Shown: piece by piece, positions 8,919-16,649 of the stretch
Position numbering within the stretch: position 1 is the first letter of the stretch
Layout of the letters: every line of letters starts with the position of its first letter
From: Peribacillus faecalis
GTDB taxonomy: Bacteria; Bacillota; Bacilli; Bacillales; DSM-1321
Direction: 5' to 3'
DNA: 64,000 nt
Assembly: GCF_014712675.1 (NCBI RefSeq)
Contig: NZ_JACXSI010000010.1
Location: 1-64,000 of the forward strand
Program-made: the position numbers and the translations under genes
Notes under the pieces: generated by a model
The model's input: the letters and a program-made list of their open reading frames with translations, nothing else
What the model was told of the DNA's origin: nothing
Database searches by the model: none

Positions 8919-10136
8919 TTAAGCAGCTATAGTAGTTTTTTTGCTTCCTACATTCATTACTTTGAAATAACGAACTAATACAAGAAGTGATAATACCACA
9001 CCTACTGCTGCAACTCCAGCATCGAAAAGGATGATGTTTAATACGCTTGTTTTAGCGATTACACCAGTAACTACAGGGATTACGGCACTAGCTACACTTG
9101 ACATTGTCATGAAAATACCAGTCATAGTACCTTTTTTACCTTTGAAGAATTCAGTCATAACAACTAACGCTAATTGAAGAACGCCACCTGCTGCGAAGAA
9201 TCCGATTAAGAATGAACCTGCGATTACCATAAATGGTGTTTGAATGAATGCCACACCTAGTAAAACTAATAGAGACATTAATGGGTAAACTACAACCACG
9301 TAGATTGGTTTGATTAAGTCTTTAACTAAGAATGAAGTTAAGAATACAGAGCATAAAGAACCTGTGCTGTAATAAGAAATCAATTTTAATGAAGAAGTGT
9401 TTGTCATACCAACAACTTCTTCACCGAAAGTCGGTAACCAAGTTTGAACAACTAGGAAAGTTGCTGTTGCCGTGAAAGCAATCATCAGCATTGCAAGACC
9501 TTCCACCCAGAACTTTGGTTTTTGAGCAAATACAGTAGTTTCTTCTTTTGCTTCACCTTTTGAAGTTTCAGGAGCTGAAACAGCCGGGAATGGCAATTTG
9601 ATCATAAAGATTGCATTTAGCGCAAAAATAACAACCGGAATGATGAATGAAACTCCCCAGTACCAATTGTTTGTGATAATAAGACCGATAATAACTGGTA
9701 AAGTGAATTGACCTGCTGAGATAAACGCTTTAATGATAATGTTCGCAGTACCTGCTGCATTCGGGAATGATTCCATTAATGCCGGGTAAGTACCTGAATC
9801 TAAAACTGAGTTTGCGATACCTGCTAACAAAGCAAAGATAAATGCGATTTGTACATTTGGTGCAAAAAGAATAGAAATAAAGAATGCTGAGTAAATTAAC
9901 ATACCAACAAAGATCGTCGGTTTTCTTCCGAATTTATCAGATAGCACCCCTGAGATTGCTAAAGCAATCAGACGACCGAAACCTAATGCAGAAATAACGT
10001 AAGCAACACCTGCTTTGTCAGTATGCAATTGCTCCGTTAAGAAAGTCATGTTTTGTGCTAAAATGATAGCACCCATACCATGTATAAAGTAGTTGATATA
10101 CATGGCGATTGCCGTTGGAAAATACTTGTTTTTCAT
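8919..10136 (-). CDS. MFS transporter, shikimate/quinate-type (paralogue 2)
   Basis: About 405 aa from the preferred start. It has 12 predicted membrane helices and the MFS signature DKFGRKP after helix 2. It is homologous along its whole length to the next gene downstream. The reading frame extends to 10154, but TGGAG lies 7 bases before the ATG at 10136, giving MKNKYFPTA at the N terminus. It follows aroE by about 100 bases on the same strand and presumably shares the promoter near 11.27 kb. The likely role is uptake of a hydroaromatic substrate of the adjacent dehydrogenase and dehydratase; the substrate cannot be read from the sequence. Confidence 0.85.
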   Translation of the reverse strand: MKNKYFPTAIAMYINYFIHGMGAIILAQNMTFLTEQLHTDKAGVAYVISALGFGRLIALAISGVLSDKFGRKPTIFVGMLIYSAFFISILFAPNVQIAFIFALLAGIANSVLDSGTYPALMESFPNAAGTANIIIKAFISAGQFTLPVIIGLIITNNWYWGVSFIIPVVIFALNAIFMIKLPFPAVSAPETSKGEAKEETTVFAQKPKFWVEGLAMLMIAFTATATFLVVQTWLPTFGEEVVGMTNTSSLKLISYYSTGSLCSVFLTSFLVKDLIKPIYVVVVYPLMSLLVLLGVAFIQTPFMVIAGSFLIGFFAAGGVLQLALVVMTEFFKGKKGTMTGIFMTMSSVASAVIPVVTGVIAKTSVLNIILFDAGVAAVGVVLSLLVLVRYFKVMNVGSKKTTIAA

Positions 10137-10232
10137 TTTTGAACTCCATTTCAACTGTTGTTTTTATTATGGACACGCTCTGTGGCTACATTAGCGAATA
10201 GAGCGTGCTTACTAAAGAATTAAGTGTTTCGA

Positions 10233-11111
10233 TTAAAACATTTGCTCTTTTACATATTCAACAGGCATTTCTTCACCTGTCCACATTTCGAATGCACGAG
10301 CACCTTGCCATAGCATCATGCCTAAGCCGTTAAGTGTTTTACAGCCAACACCTTCAGCCATTTCAAGAAGTTTTGTTTTACGTGGAATATAAACTACGTC
10401 AGTAACGATTAATTCAGGACGTAACCAAGAAGCGTCCGGGATTAAGCATTCGTCTTGAAGCGGCTTCATGCCAACTCCAGTACCGTTTGTTAAAATATCT
10501 GCTTCTGCGATCGCAGCTTTTAAAGCTTCTTCATCTTCAAGTCTGTGAACTGTCGCTTTGCAGTTAACGTCTTTCATTTCTTCATTAATGATTTGTACAT
10601 TTTTTTCAGCGCGAGCATAGAACTCATCGTCACGGTTGAAGATTGCAATTTCCGCTACGCCATCTAGCGCTGCTTGAATAGCGATTGCAGTTGCTGCTCC
10701 GCCTGCACCCATAAGTACCATTTTCTTACCAACTACATCAATGCCGGCTTCTTTAAGTCCGCGCATGTAGCCAGTACCATCTGTAATATGACCAACTAAT
10801 TTGCCGTTTTCATTTACTACAGTGTTAACTGCGCCAGCAAATTGTGCAGCTGGTGATAATTCATCCAATAAAGGAAGGATTTTTGTTTTGTTCGGCATAG
10901 AAACGTTGAAGCCTCTAACTTCTAATGCACGCATACCTGTTACTACGTCAGCAAGTTGTTGGTTACCAACTTCAAATGCCATGTAAGCGTAGTTAAGGCC
11001 TAATTTTCTTAAAGACATATTGTGCATTGCAGGTGATAATGAATGCCCGATTGGTGTTGCCAATAGTCCTAGTAATTTTGTTCTGCCGTCGATTCTTCCT
11101 TGATCTGCCAT
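10233..11111 (-). CDS. aroE: Shikimate/quinate dehydrogenase (AroE family, copy 1)
   Basis: 292 aa, NAD(P)-dependent interconversion of shikimate (or quinate) and the 3-dehydro acid. Visible are the substrate-binding HSLSPAMHN motif (both serines), NVSMPNKTK with the catalytic lysine, the dinucleotide fold GAGGAATAIAIQ, and the C-terminal GMMLWQGARAF glutamine. The usual NTDG motif reads ITDG here (GHITDGTGYMR), an Asn-to-Ile change absent from copy 2. It is closely related to the copy at 12287-13171. First gene of an operon with two MFS permeases, which argues for a catabolic role rather than chorismate biosynthesis. GGAGG lies 7 bases before the ATG. Confidence 0.92.
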   Translation of the reverse strand: MADQGRIDGRTKLLGLLATPIGHSLSPAMHNMSLRKLGLNYAYMAFEVGNQQLADVVTGMRALEVRGFNVSMPNKTKILPLLDELSPAAQFAGAVNTVVNENGKLVGHITDGTGYMRGLKEAGIDVVGKKMVLMGAGGAATAIAIQAALDGVAEIAIFNRDDEFYARAEKNVQIINEEMKDVNCKATVHRLEDEEALKAAIAEADILTNGTGVGMKPLQDECLIPDASWLRPELIVTDVVYIPRKTKLLEMAEGVGCKTLNGLGMMLWQGARAFEMWTGEEMPVEYVKEQMF

Positions 11112-11172
11112 TGTAATACCTCCAAAATTCTCTTTTATGAGTTTTTGCCAGAAAGATAATATACTGGTTTAT

Positions 11173-11188
11173 TGTGAAATCTTTCACA
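11173..11188. promoter_or_regulatory. Crp/Fnr-type palindrome in the aroE copy 1 leader
   Basis: TGTGAAATCTTTCACA is a TGTGA-N6-TCACA palindrome (in fact 7-2-7). It is centred about 86 bases downstream of the transcription start inferred from the promoter at 11273-11301 and about 70 bases before the start codon. The same pattern lies in the leaders at 13.24 and 20.03 kb. A Crp/Fnr/ArcR-family regulator is the likely ligand; the position suggests repression. Confidence 0.65.
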
Positions 11189-11272
11189 TTAAACTGTTCA
11201 GTTTTTCACATTATTACTTAAATTTAAATAGATTAATTAAGTTACATAATTGCTTTAGCTCCTGACTCTTCG

Positions 11273-11301
11273 ATTATAAAAGTCAGCTATGCACAAGTCT
11301 A
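11273..11301 (-). promoter_or_regulatory. Promoter of the aroE-MFS-MFS operon
   Basis: On the minus strand TAGACT (11301-11296) and TATAAT (11278-11273) are 17 bases apart, giving a start near 11266 and a leader of about 155 bases. The poor -35 hexamer and upstream LysR-type box fit an activator-dependent promoter. The CAATTAGA block and TATAAT are shared with the promoters at 13384-13412 and 20107-20136. Confidence 0.65.
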
Positions 11302-11321
11302 ATTGAAATAAAACGGTATTT

Positions 11322-11340
11322 CTATAGTTTTTTTCTATAA
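11322..11340. promoter_or_regulatory. LysR-type activator box upstream of aroE copy 1
   Basis: CTATAGTTTTTTTCTATAA consists of two CTATAR half-sites 13 bases apart, centred at about -65 from the inferred start, the classic recognition-site position for LysR regulators. Equivalent sites occur at 13433-13451 and 20157-20175. Confidence 0.6.
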
Positions 11341-11393
11341 TTAACTGGTAATTACTTTAGCTTTTATGCGACAAATAAGTCTGATAGATTACA

Positions 11394-11428
11394 TTCACAC
11401 AGCAACTTTAATTTGACGGCTGTGTGAA
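11394..11428. repeat. Inverted repeat between aroD and the aroE promoter
   Basis: TTCACACAG (11394-11402) and CTGTGTGAA (11420-11428) form a 9-bp stem with a 17-base loop. It lies 40 bases after the aroD stop. There is no good U tract on the minus strand, so it is a weak terminator or another protein-binding site. Confidence 0.5.
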
Positions 11429-11467
11429 CATATTAAGTCAATCTATTATCAAAAATTAAAAATAGTA

Positions 11468-12229
11468 TTATAAGCTTTTGTGTAAGATGTTTAATACAGT
11501 ACGTAACTCTTCTACAGGAATTTGTCCTGGTGCAGATGCTTCTTTACCGGCTCCAAAAGTGAATGCTGAGCCAAATACTTCACCTGCCAGACGGCTGATA
11601 ACGCCGGTTCCGCCCATAGACATTGTGATTAGCGGACGATCTGCATGTTCTGTTTTCATTGTGTTTGTAGCATCTAATAAAGTAATAACATCTGCAACGT
11701 TTGTTGGCATTACAGCGATTTTCGGAATATCCGCGCCATATTCTTGCATTTTGCAAAGACGGCTGATGATTTCTTCTTTAGAAGGTGTTTTAAAGAAGTC
11801 ATGGTTAGACATGATTACATAAACACCATTTTCTTTCGCTGTTGCCACTAAAGTATTTACGTTTTCTTCATCGTTAAATAGCTCTACATCTACTAGATCG
11901 ATGTTTTTTGTGCGGATTGCTGTTTGGTTTAATTCCACATAGAAAGCATCGCTGATTTCTTTGTTTCCGCCTTCTTTATGGCTTCTGAAAGTGAATAATA
12001 ACAATTCGTCAGCAAATACTTCACGAAGTTTAGCGATTAATGCAGTAACAGCTTCTAAATCTTCTACTTTTTCGTAAATATCAACTCGCCATTCTACTAC
12101 ATCCGGCTTAAGTGATTTAACCATTTCTGCTTCTGTTAAAATTTCCGCTTCTGTTTTTCCTACTAGAGGAACGATGATTTTAGAAGCGCCTTCTCCGATT
12201 ACTACATCTTTGATTTTTAAAGTGCTCAT
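11468..12229 (-). CDS. aroD: 3-dehydroquinate dehydratase, type I
   Basis: About 253 aa; dehydrates 3-dehydroquinate to 3-dehydroshikimate through a Schiff-base lysine. Type I signatures are visible: EWRVDIYE, the catalytic histidine in MSNHDF, the lysine in IPKIAVMPTN, and SMGGTGVISR near the C terminus. Length is normal for the family (about 250). AAGGAG precedes two adjacent ATG codons; the second (12229) has better spacing. It is 57 bases downstream of aroE copy 2 on the same strand, so the two probably form one transcript. Type I enzymes serve either biosynthesis or quinate breakdown; the flanking duplicated aroE, permeases and LysR gene point to hydroaromatic catabolism. Confidence 0.93.
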   Translation of the reverse strand: MSTLKIKDVVIGEGASKIIVPLVGKTEAEILTEAEMVKSLKPDVVEWRVDIYEKVEDLEAVTALIAKLREVFADELLLFTFRSHKEGGNKEISDAFYVELNQTAIRTKNIDLVDVELFNDEENVNTLVATAKENGVYVIMSNHDFFKTPSKEEIISRLCKMQEYGADIPKIAVMPTNVADVITLLDATNTMKTEHADRPLITMSMGGTGVISRLAGEVFGSAFTFGAGKEASAPGQIPVEELRTVLNILHKSL

Positions 12230-12286
12230 CATTTTTCTCCTTAAATAAAGCTTGTTTATATAAATAGATATATCATCTATTTTTTA

Positions 12287-13171
12287 CTAATCATTAAACA
12301 ACTTAGTTTTCACATATTCGACAGGCATTGGTTGGCCTGTCCATATTTCAAAGGCTTTCGCTCCTTGCCATAGCATCATACCGAGCCCGTTAATGGTTTT
12401 GCAGCCGGCATCTTCGGCAATTTGAAGCATTTTTGTTTTAGAGGGAATATATACAACATCCGATACGACTATATCAGGTCGCAACCAAGTTACATCCGGT
12501 ATGACACTTTCATTTTCGAGCGGTTTCATCCCGACACCACTAGCATTCGTCAAGATGTTACTACAAGCAATTTCAGCTTTTAATTGCTCAGTATCTTCCA
12601 GATCATAGGCAGCTGCTTTACAATTGATTCCTTCTATTTCATGATTGATGGTGTGAGCATTTTTTTCAGCTCTTGGATAAAACTCATCTTTGTGATTAAA
12701 AATAGAAATCTCGACAGCACCGTCTAATGCTGCTTGAATGGCAATAGCTGTTGCTGCTCCACCGGCACCGATAATTGTTATTTTTTTACCGGCTATATCA
12801 ACTCCAGCTTCCTTCAAGGATTGCATATACCCTATTCCATCGGTATTATGACCAATTAGTTTGCCGCCTTCATTGACGACCGTATTTACAGCTCCGGCAA
12901 ATTTCGCAGCCGGTGATAGCTCGTCTAATAATGGCAGAATCTTCGTTTTATTTGGCATTGATACATTGAATCCTCGAATATTCATTGCCCTCATACCTGT
13001 AACAACATCAGCAAGCTCTTTATTGCCTACTTCAAATGCCATATACACATAATCTAAACCAAGCTTTTTCAAAGACATATTGTGCATCGCCGGCGACAAT
13101 GAATGACCAATTGGTGTTGCCAAAAGTCCTAGTAATTTAGTTCTCCCATTAATAAGACCGATTTCAGTCAT
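12287..13171 (-). CDS. aroE: Shikimate/quinate dehydrogenase (AroE family, copy 2)
   Basis: 294 aa and highly similar to the copy at 10233-11111 from end to end. It retains HSLSPAMHN, NVSMPNKTK, the intact NTDG motif (GHNTDGIGYMQ), GAGGAATAIAIQ and GMMLWQGAKAF. A strong GGAGGG site precedes the ATG. It heads the aroE-aroD pair under its own promoter and LysR-type box near 13.4 kb. Two paralogues, each in its own transcription unit under similar promoters, suggest division of labour (for example quinate versus shikimate, or NAD versus NADP). Which substrate each prefers cannot be told from the sequence. Confidence 0.92.
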   Translation of the reverse strand: MTEIGLINGRTKLLGLLATPIGHSLSPAMHNMSLKKLGLDYVYMAFEVGNKELADVVTGMRAMNIRGFNVSMPNKTKILPLLDELSPAAKFAGAVNTVVNEGGKLIGHNTDGIGYMQSLKEAGVDIAGKKITIIGAGGAATAIAIQAALDGAVEISIFNHKDEFYPRAEKNAHTINHEIEGINCKAAAYDLEDTEQLKAEIACSNILTNASGVGMKPLENESVIPDVTWLRPDIVVSDVVYIPSKTKMLQIAEDAGCKTINGLGMMLWQGAKAFEIWTGQPMPVEYVKTKLFND

Positions 13172-13240
13172 TTTCTTCCCTCCAGAAGCGCCTATTTGTT
13201 ATAGTATTGTCTTTTACAAAAAGCTTATTAATCACCGTAT

Positions 13241-13256
13241 TGTGAAATCATTCACA
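13241..13256. promoter_or_regulatory. Crp/Fnr-type palindrome in the aroE copy 2 leader (site 1)
   Basis: TGTGAAATCATTCACA matches TGTGA-N6-TCACA exactly. It lies about 70 bases upstream of the start codon and about 130 bases after the inferred transcription start. Confidence 0.65.
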
Positions 13257-13290
13257 TTCAACCTTAAAAAATAATCTCAGCCAGTTTTTA

Positions 13291-13310
13291 TTGTGAAATT
13301 AATTTCACAA
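13291..13310. promoter_or_regulatory. Perfect 20-bp palindrome in the aroE copy 2 leader (site 2)
   Basis: TTGTGAAATTAATTTCACAA is a perfect 20-bp inverted repeat, a variant of the TGTGA/TCACA sites with 8 rather than 6 central bases. It is centred about 77 bases after the inferred start. Confidence 0.6.
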
Positions 13311-13383
13311 ACCCAAAACAACACTTCACTAATATTTCATAAGTTACTAAATGTGCTATCAATCGCAATTGGTTTACTTCTTG

Positions 13384-13412
13384 ATTATAAAAGACAAAAT
13401 GACACAAATCTA
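13384..13412 (-). promoter_or_regulatory. Promoter of aroE copy 2-aroD
   Basis: TAGATT (13412-13407) and TATAAT (13389-13384) on the minus strand are 17 bases apart, with an inferred start near 13377. The block TCAATTAGATTTGTG matches the promoter upstream of aroE copy 1. Confidence 0.65.
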
Positions 13413-13432
13413 ATTGAAAAATGCTGCTTTAT

Positions 13433-13451
13433 TTATAGATTCTATCTATGA
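13433..13451. promoter_or_regulatory. LysR-type activator box upstream of aroE copy 2
   Basis: TTATAG and CTATGA half-sites are 13 bases apart, centred about -65 from the inferred start, in register with the boxes at 11322-11340 and 20157-20175. It is the most diverged of the three. Confidence 0.5.
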
Positions 13452-13465
13452 ATAGGCTTTCATTC

Positions 13466-13500
13466 ACCAATAAAAAAAGACCAGCTCATTAGCTGATCTC
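13466..13500 (-). terminator. Terminator of the TRM11-like methyltransferase gene
   Basis: GACCAGCT (13479-13486) pairs with AGCTGATC (13491-13498), including one G-U pair. A run of seven T follows on the minus strand, directly after the stop codon at 13505. Confidence 0.85.
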
Positions 13501-13504
13501 CAAA

Positions 13505-14458
13505 CTATCCGCAAACAAGAATTTGTCTTGAAAAATGTCCTTTATTTGCTTCACAGCGAGCCTCAATTTCGAATCCCGCTTCTTCAATTACCCGATCAAT
13601 AGTTTCAATCGTTATAATTACCGCTTTATCAGCGATACGACGGGTTTGCTGAATGATTGCCGCCTGTTCTTCAGGTGTAATTGATGTATATAAATTATAA
13701 GGTAAATCGATAATCGCTACATCATAGCTATTAGTGATTGCTGAGATTGGGCCCGTTTTCACATCAGCTTCGAGATTGAAGTAAGCAATATTTTCACGCG
13801 CACCGCTTGCAGCCAAATAATTGATATCTCTGCCTACTATATCAATTCCCATCGACAAAGCTTCCACAAGAACCGTTCCGATGCCGCAGCACGGATCAAT
13901 AGCCTTTATGCCATCCGGATTTGGAACGGCAATGTTTGCGACTGCCCTTGCAACTCGTGTATTAAGTGCAGTTGAATATTCACGTGGTTTCTTCTGATGA
14001 CGAAGCCATACCGGTTCGCTCTTGCGATATTTACCGAAGTACCATCTTCCCTCAAATGGAACAATGCCGAATTCAACCTCTGCCTCCATCAAATCTGCTT
14101 CACCTTTTAAATGCCATCCGATTTCTCTCTCAATGCGCTTTCGCTCTGCATGTCTTATTTTCTCTGACTCATTAAGATCGTTTGTTTTTACGAAAATCAC
14201 TTTAAACGTCGAATCAAGCATAGGAAGCTGCTGTACCTGCGCTATAATATCCGATACCTCATTTCCCTCAAAAATAACATCAATCCGTTCTCTAAAAAAC
14301 GGGCTCCTGCTCGGTTCTATTTCAATATTGCTTTTTAGAATACGCGTCTCCGGTTTGATACCAAAAAGATAGAACATCTCCATTTCACATAAGGAGCGTT
14401 CTCCCCTCTCACATGCATATGTATAAATATATTCCTGTTGCTTTTTACTATTGTTCAA
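13505..14458 (-). CDS. TRM11-family (UPF0020) SAM-dependent RNA methyltransferase
   Basis: 317 aa. The C-terminal half is a Rossmann methyltransferase: AIDPCCGIGTVLVEAL (about 188-203) binds SAM, and IIDLPYNLY (about 250-258) corresponds to the DPPY/NPPY catalytic motif of N-methyltransferases. The N-terminal half resembles the substrate-binding part of TRM11-like proteins, including YFGKYRKSEP. The probable substrate is tRNA or rRNA, not stated by the sequence. The frame opens with TTG at 14458 and the ribosome binding site is weak, so the start is uncertain. It has its own terminator and is probably unrelated to the shikimate genes on either side. Confidence 0.75.
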   Translation of the reverse strand: MNNSKKQQEYIYTYACERGERSLCEMEMFYLFGIKPETRILKSNIEIEPSRSPFFRERIDVIFEGNEVSDIIAQVQQLPMLDSTFKVIFVKTNDLNESEKIRHAERKRIEREIGWHLKGEADLMEAEVEFGIVPFEGRWYFGKYRKSEPVWLRHQKKPREYSTALNTRVARAVANIAVPNPDGIKAIDPCCGIGTVLVEALSMGIDIVGRDINYLAASGARENIAYFNLEADVKTGPISAITNSYDVAIIDLPYNLYTSITPEEQAAIIQQTRRIADKAVIITIETIDRVIEEAGFEIEARCEANKGHFSRQILVCG

Positions 14459-15059
14459 ACTCGACCCCAGCCTCTCCCTGATAGTTTAACGGTCTATCAT
14501 TCTATCTATATCATATCTGAAAAAGTGGCAAGGTTATAATAAAACGTTTTGACTATCGTATGGTGGAGCTTAAAGAAAGACTGCAAAATCATAGTAGGTT
14601 TTACAAAAAAACAACCCTTACGAAATTAAAGTAGAGAGCGAATAGCAAACCAACAGAGGCTCTCTTGTAGTCTAAGCACTCTTTGAGACCGTCTCCTAAT
14701 TATAATTTTGAATATTTATGTACTCAACACCCTTTTCTATAATTAGATAACATTATGAATCTGCTGAATTTCACTTGAGGTAAATGCTGTTAAATTAATG
14801 TTTTTTAACTTTTTTCCTCTTTTGTACTTTATAATCATCGAGTGTCTCTAGAAATTATCAGCCACTTTTTATACAATTTTTATTCATTTTATATATAACA
14901 GCACAAATCTAACCATTTACAGTTCACTTATCATCTCCTTTCCACTTTTCACAGATGACTAAGTGGAAACAAAGTAAAATGGCTCTTTTTATCAGTTTAG
15001 ACCACCTGGTACTGAGAAGACAGGTCAACAAAAATAATTTAATAGAAAGGTGAAATTCA
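14459..15059. other. 600-base AT-rich intergenic region
   Basis: No credible gene was found. It holds an AGAGAGC...GCTCTCT hairpin at about 14634-14667, with C-rich and A-rich sequence before it (AACAACCCTTACG), which could be a decayed element or a small structured RNA. The right-hand end must contain the promoter of the coiled-coil protein at 15060, whose ribosome binding site (AAAGGTG) is at about 15045-15052. Confidence 0.4.
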
Positions 15060-15761
15060 ATGAACTCTTTATTAAAAGTCGGAGCAGGAATTGTATTAGG
15101 CGGAGGTATTGTATTGTCAGCATTAACCTTTAACGGAGAAGACACACTTAATACAGCTGATAACGAAATTAAATCCTATGTTGCTAAAGCGGAGCAAGTT
15201 GTTCAATTGTACAAAGCCCAAAAACAAGAAATAGAACAAATGAAAGCTAACCTTGAAGCTGCAGGAATTACCAATACAAATTTAGAGAATGAATTAGCAA
15301 ACTTGCAAAAGAACTATGATAACTTAGATGCTGCTTATCAAGCACTGCTCCAATCTTCTGAAGCAACAGAAGCTGAAAAAGAAGAGCTTCAAAATAGATT
15401 AAATGAAGTAAACGCAAATCTAGATCGTCTCAGTAAAGAGTTAGAAACTGCTCAAGCTGAAACAGCAGAAGCAAGCGAGGCACTTTCTTCTGCTCAAGCT
15501 AACTTAGAAAACCTTCAGGCAGATTATGATGTTTTATATGATATTTACGAACAAACGACTAAAACTTCTGTAGAACGAGGCTGGGAAATCCAACGTCTTG
15601 AAGGAGAAGTAGAAAAAGCAAACAGCCAAATGGATGAAGCTAACAGCGAAATCCAAAAAGCGAACGATGAAATCGAAAAAGCGAATAAGGCTGTAGATGA
15701 TTTTAAAAACAACCTTGACGAAACATTAGATGAATCTATTTTTGACGGGATCATTCAATAA
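15060..15761 (+). CDS. Membrane-anchored coiled-coil protein of unknown function
   Basis: 233 aa. I do not recognise a named family. Residues 5-24 form a glycine-rich hydrophobic segment (VGAGIVLGGGIVLSALTF), either one membrane anchor or an uncleaved signal. Almost everything after residue 38 is charged helical sequence rich in E, Q, K, A and N with heptad-like leucines, typical of a long coiled coil. Near 185-220 it contains EKANSQMDEANSEIQKAND-type repeats. The extreme C terminus is short and acidic. AAAGGTG lies 8 bases before the ATG and a strong terminator follows, so it is probably monocistronic. A structural or tethering role at the cell surface is a guess. Confidence 0.75.
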   Translation: MNSLLKVGAGIVLGGGIVLSALTFNGEDTLNTADNEIKSYVAKAEQVVQLYKAQKQEIEQMKANLEAAGITNTNLENELANLQKNYDNLDAAYQALLQSSEATEAEKEELQNRLNEVNANLDRLSKELETAQAETAEASEALSSAQANLENLQADYDVLYDIYEQTTKTSVERGWEIQRLEGEVEKANSQMDEANSEIQKANDEIEKANKAVDDFKNNLDETLDESIFDGIIQ

Positions 15762-15786
15762 GAAACATTCATGATTTTACACTCAC

Positions 15787-15825
15787 ACCCCGGGGATGAA
15801 AATATATTCCCGGGGTTTTGTTTTC
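15787..15825 (+). terminator. Strong GC-rich terminator after the coiled-coil gene
   Basis: CCCCGGGGA (15788-15796) pairs with TTCCCGGGG (15807-15815), followed by TTTTGTTTT. Confidence 0.9.
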
Positions 15826-15999
15826 CACCAAGCTACCCATAATGGTAATGCTATGGTGTGTAACATATACGACGGTTTTAATGGTAGTTTTATCCCTGGA
15901 TAAGAAACTGTATGGAATTTGCTTGTGTAGAGCTTGAACAAAAAGCATTTTTCTGTCCGTGATCATCCTTAAAAATCAAAGAGTCAAAAAAGGGGAGAA

Positions 16000-16383
16000 G
16001 TGGATATTCTTCTGAGTGTACCTAGTATTCAAATCCAATCCGCAGCTTCCATTATTGCTGAAATCGGAACCGATATGACACAATTTCCTTCTTCTAAACA
16101 TTTAGCTTCTTGGGCCGGCGTTTCACCGGGTAACAATGAAACTGTAGGTAAAAAAAGGAAACAAAAAATTAAAGGCAATCCGCACATACAGGCTGCCCTC
16201 TGCCAAGTCGCTTGGAGCATTTCACGATCGAGAAAAACGCAGATGGCAGCTACCTTTTGGTCTTTATCAGCGCGAAGAGGAAGAAAAAAAGCAATCACAG
16301 CGATTGCACACAAGCTCGTTAGAATCATTTATAAATTGTTTACAAACCATCAACTCTATCAGGAACCAGGTATAATAGCTTAA
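16000..16383 (+). pseudogene. IS110-family transposase, C-terminal fragment
   Basis: About 127 codons matching the Transposase_20 half of IS110-type (DEDD) transposases: VPSIQIQSAASIIAEIG, then LASWAGVSPGNNETVGK, then an arginine- and lysine-rich end (SARRGRKKAITAIAHK). A full transposase has about 400 residues with the catalytic DEDD domain first; that half is missing and I found no trace of it upstream, where the coiled-coil gene's terminator stands. No initiation site precedes the fragment. It is an inactive remnant. Confidence 0.85.
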
Positions 16384-16590
16384 CCTTTTAAAACATATTG
16401 ATTAGGGTATGTTTTTTTTAAAACAAACAAGCATACCTCTCTTAAGATTGGGCATTTTTTGACGATCGCCTTGTTTTCTCCTTACTTTTCTTCGCTACTT
16501 GCTTCGTTTAGTTTTTTATTTTCACAGAAAAAGCCGTTACCGGGCCTTCCTGGTTAAGTACCTTATATATATTCTTTAGAAACGAAATAT

Positions 16591-16619
16591 AAGAGCGGGT
16601 TCACCGCTCTTCTTTTTTT
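16591..16619. terminator. Bidirectional-looking terminator after nrnB
   Basis: AAGAGCGG (16591-16598) pairs with CCGCTCTT (16604-16611). Seven T follow on the plus strand and a T-rich stretch on the minus strand. It lies about 30 bases beyond the 3' end of the minus-strand DHH gene. Confidence 0.7.
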
Positions 16620-16649
16620 GAAACAGTAAAATACCCACAAATAACCGTT

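Noticed and set aside
11394-11428. Inverted repeat TTCACACAG/CTGTGTGAA as the aroD terminator
   Set aside because: The 17-base loop and lack of a U tract make a standard terminator unlikely; kept only as an inverted repeat.
15769-15966. 65-aa minus-strand frame between the coiled-coil gene and the IS110 remnant
   Set aside because: No family features and no ribosome binding site; it reads through a terminator sequence.
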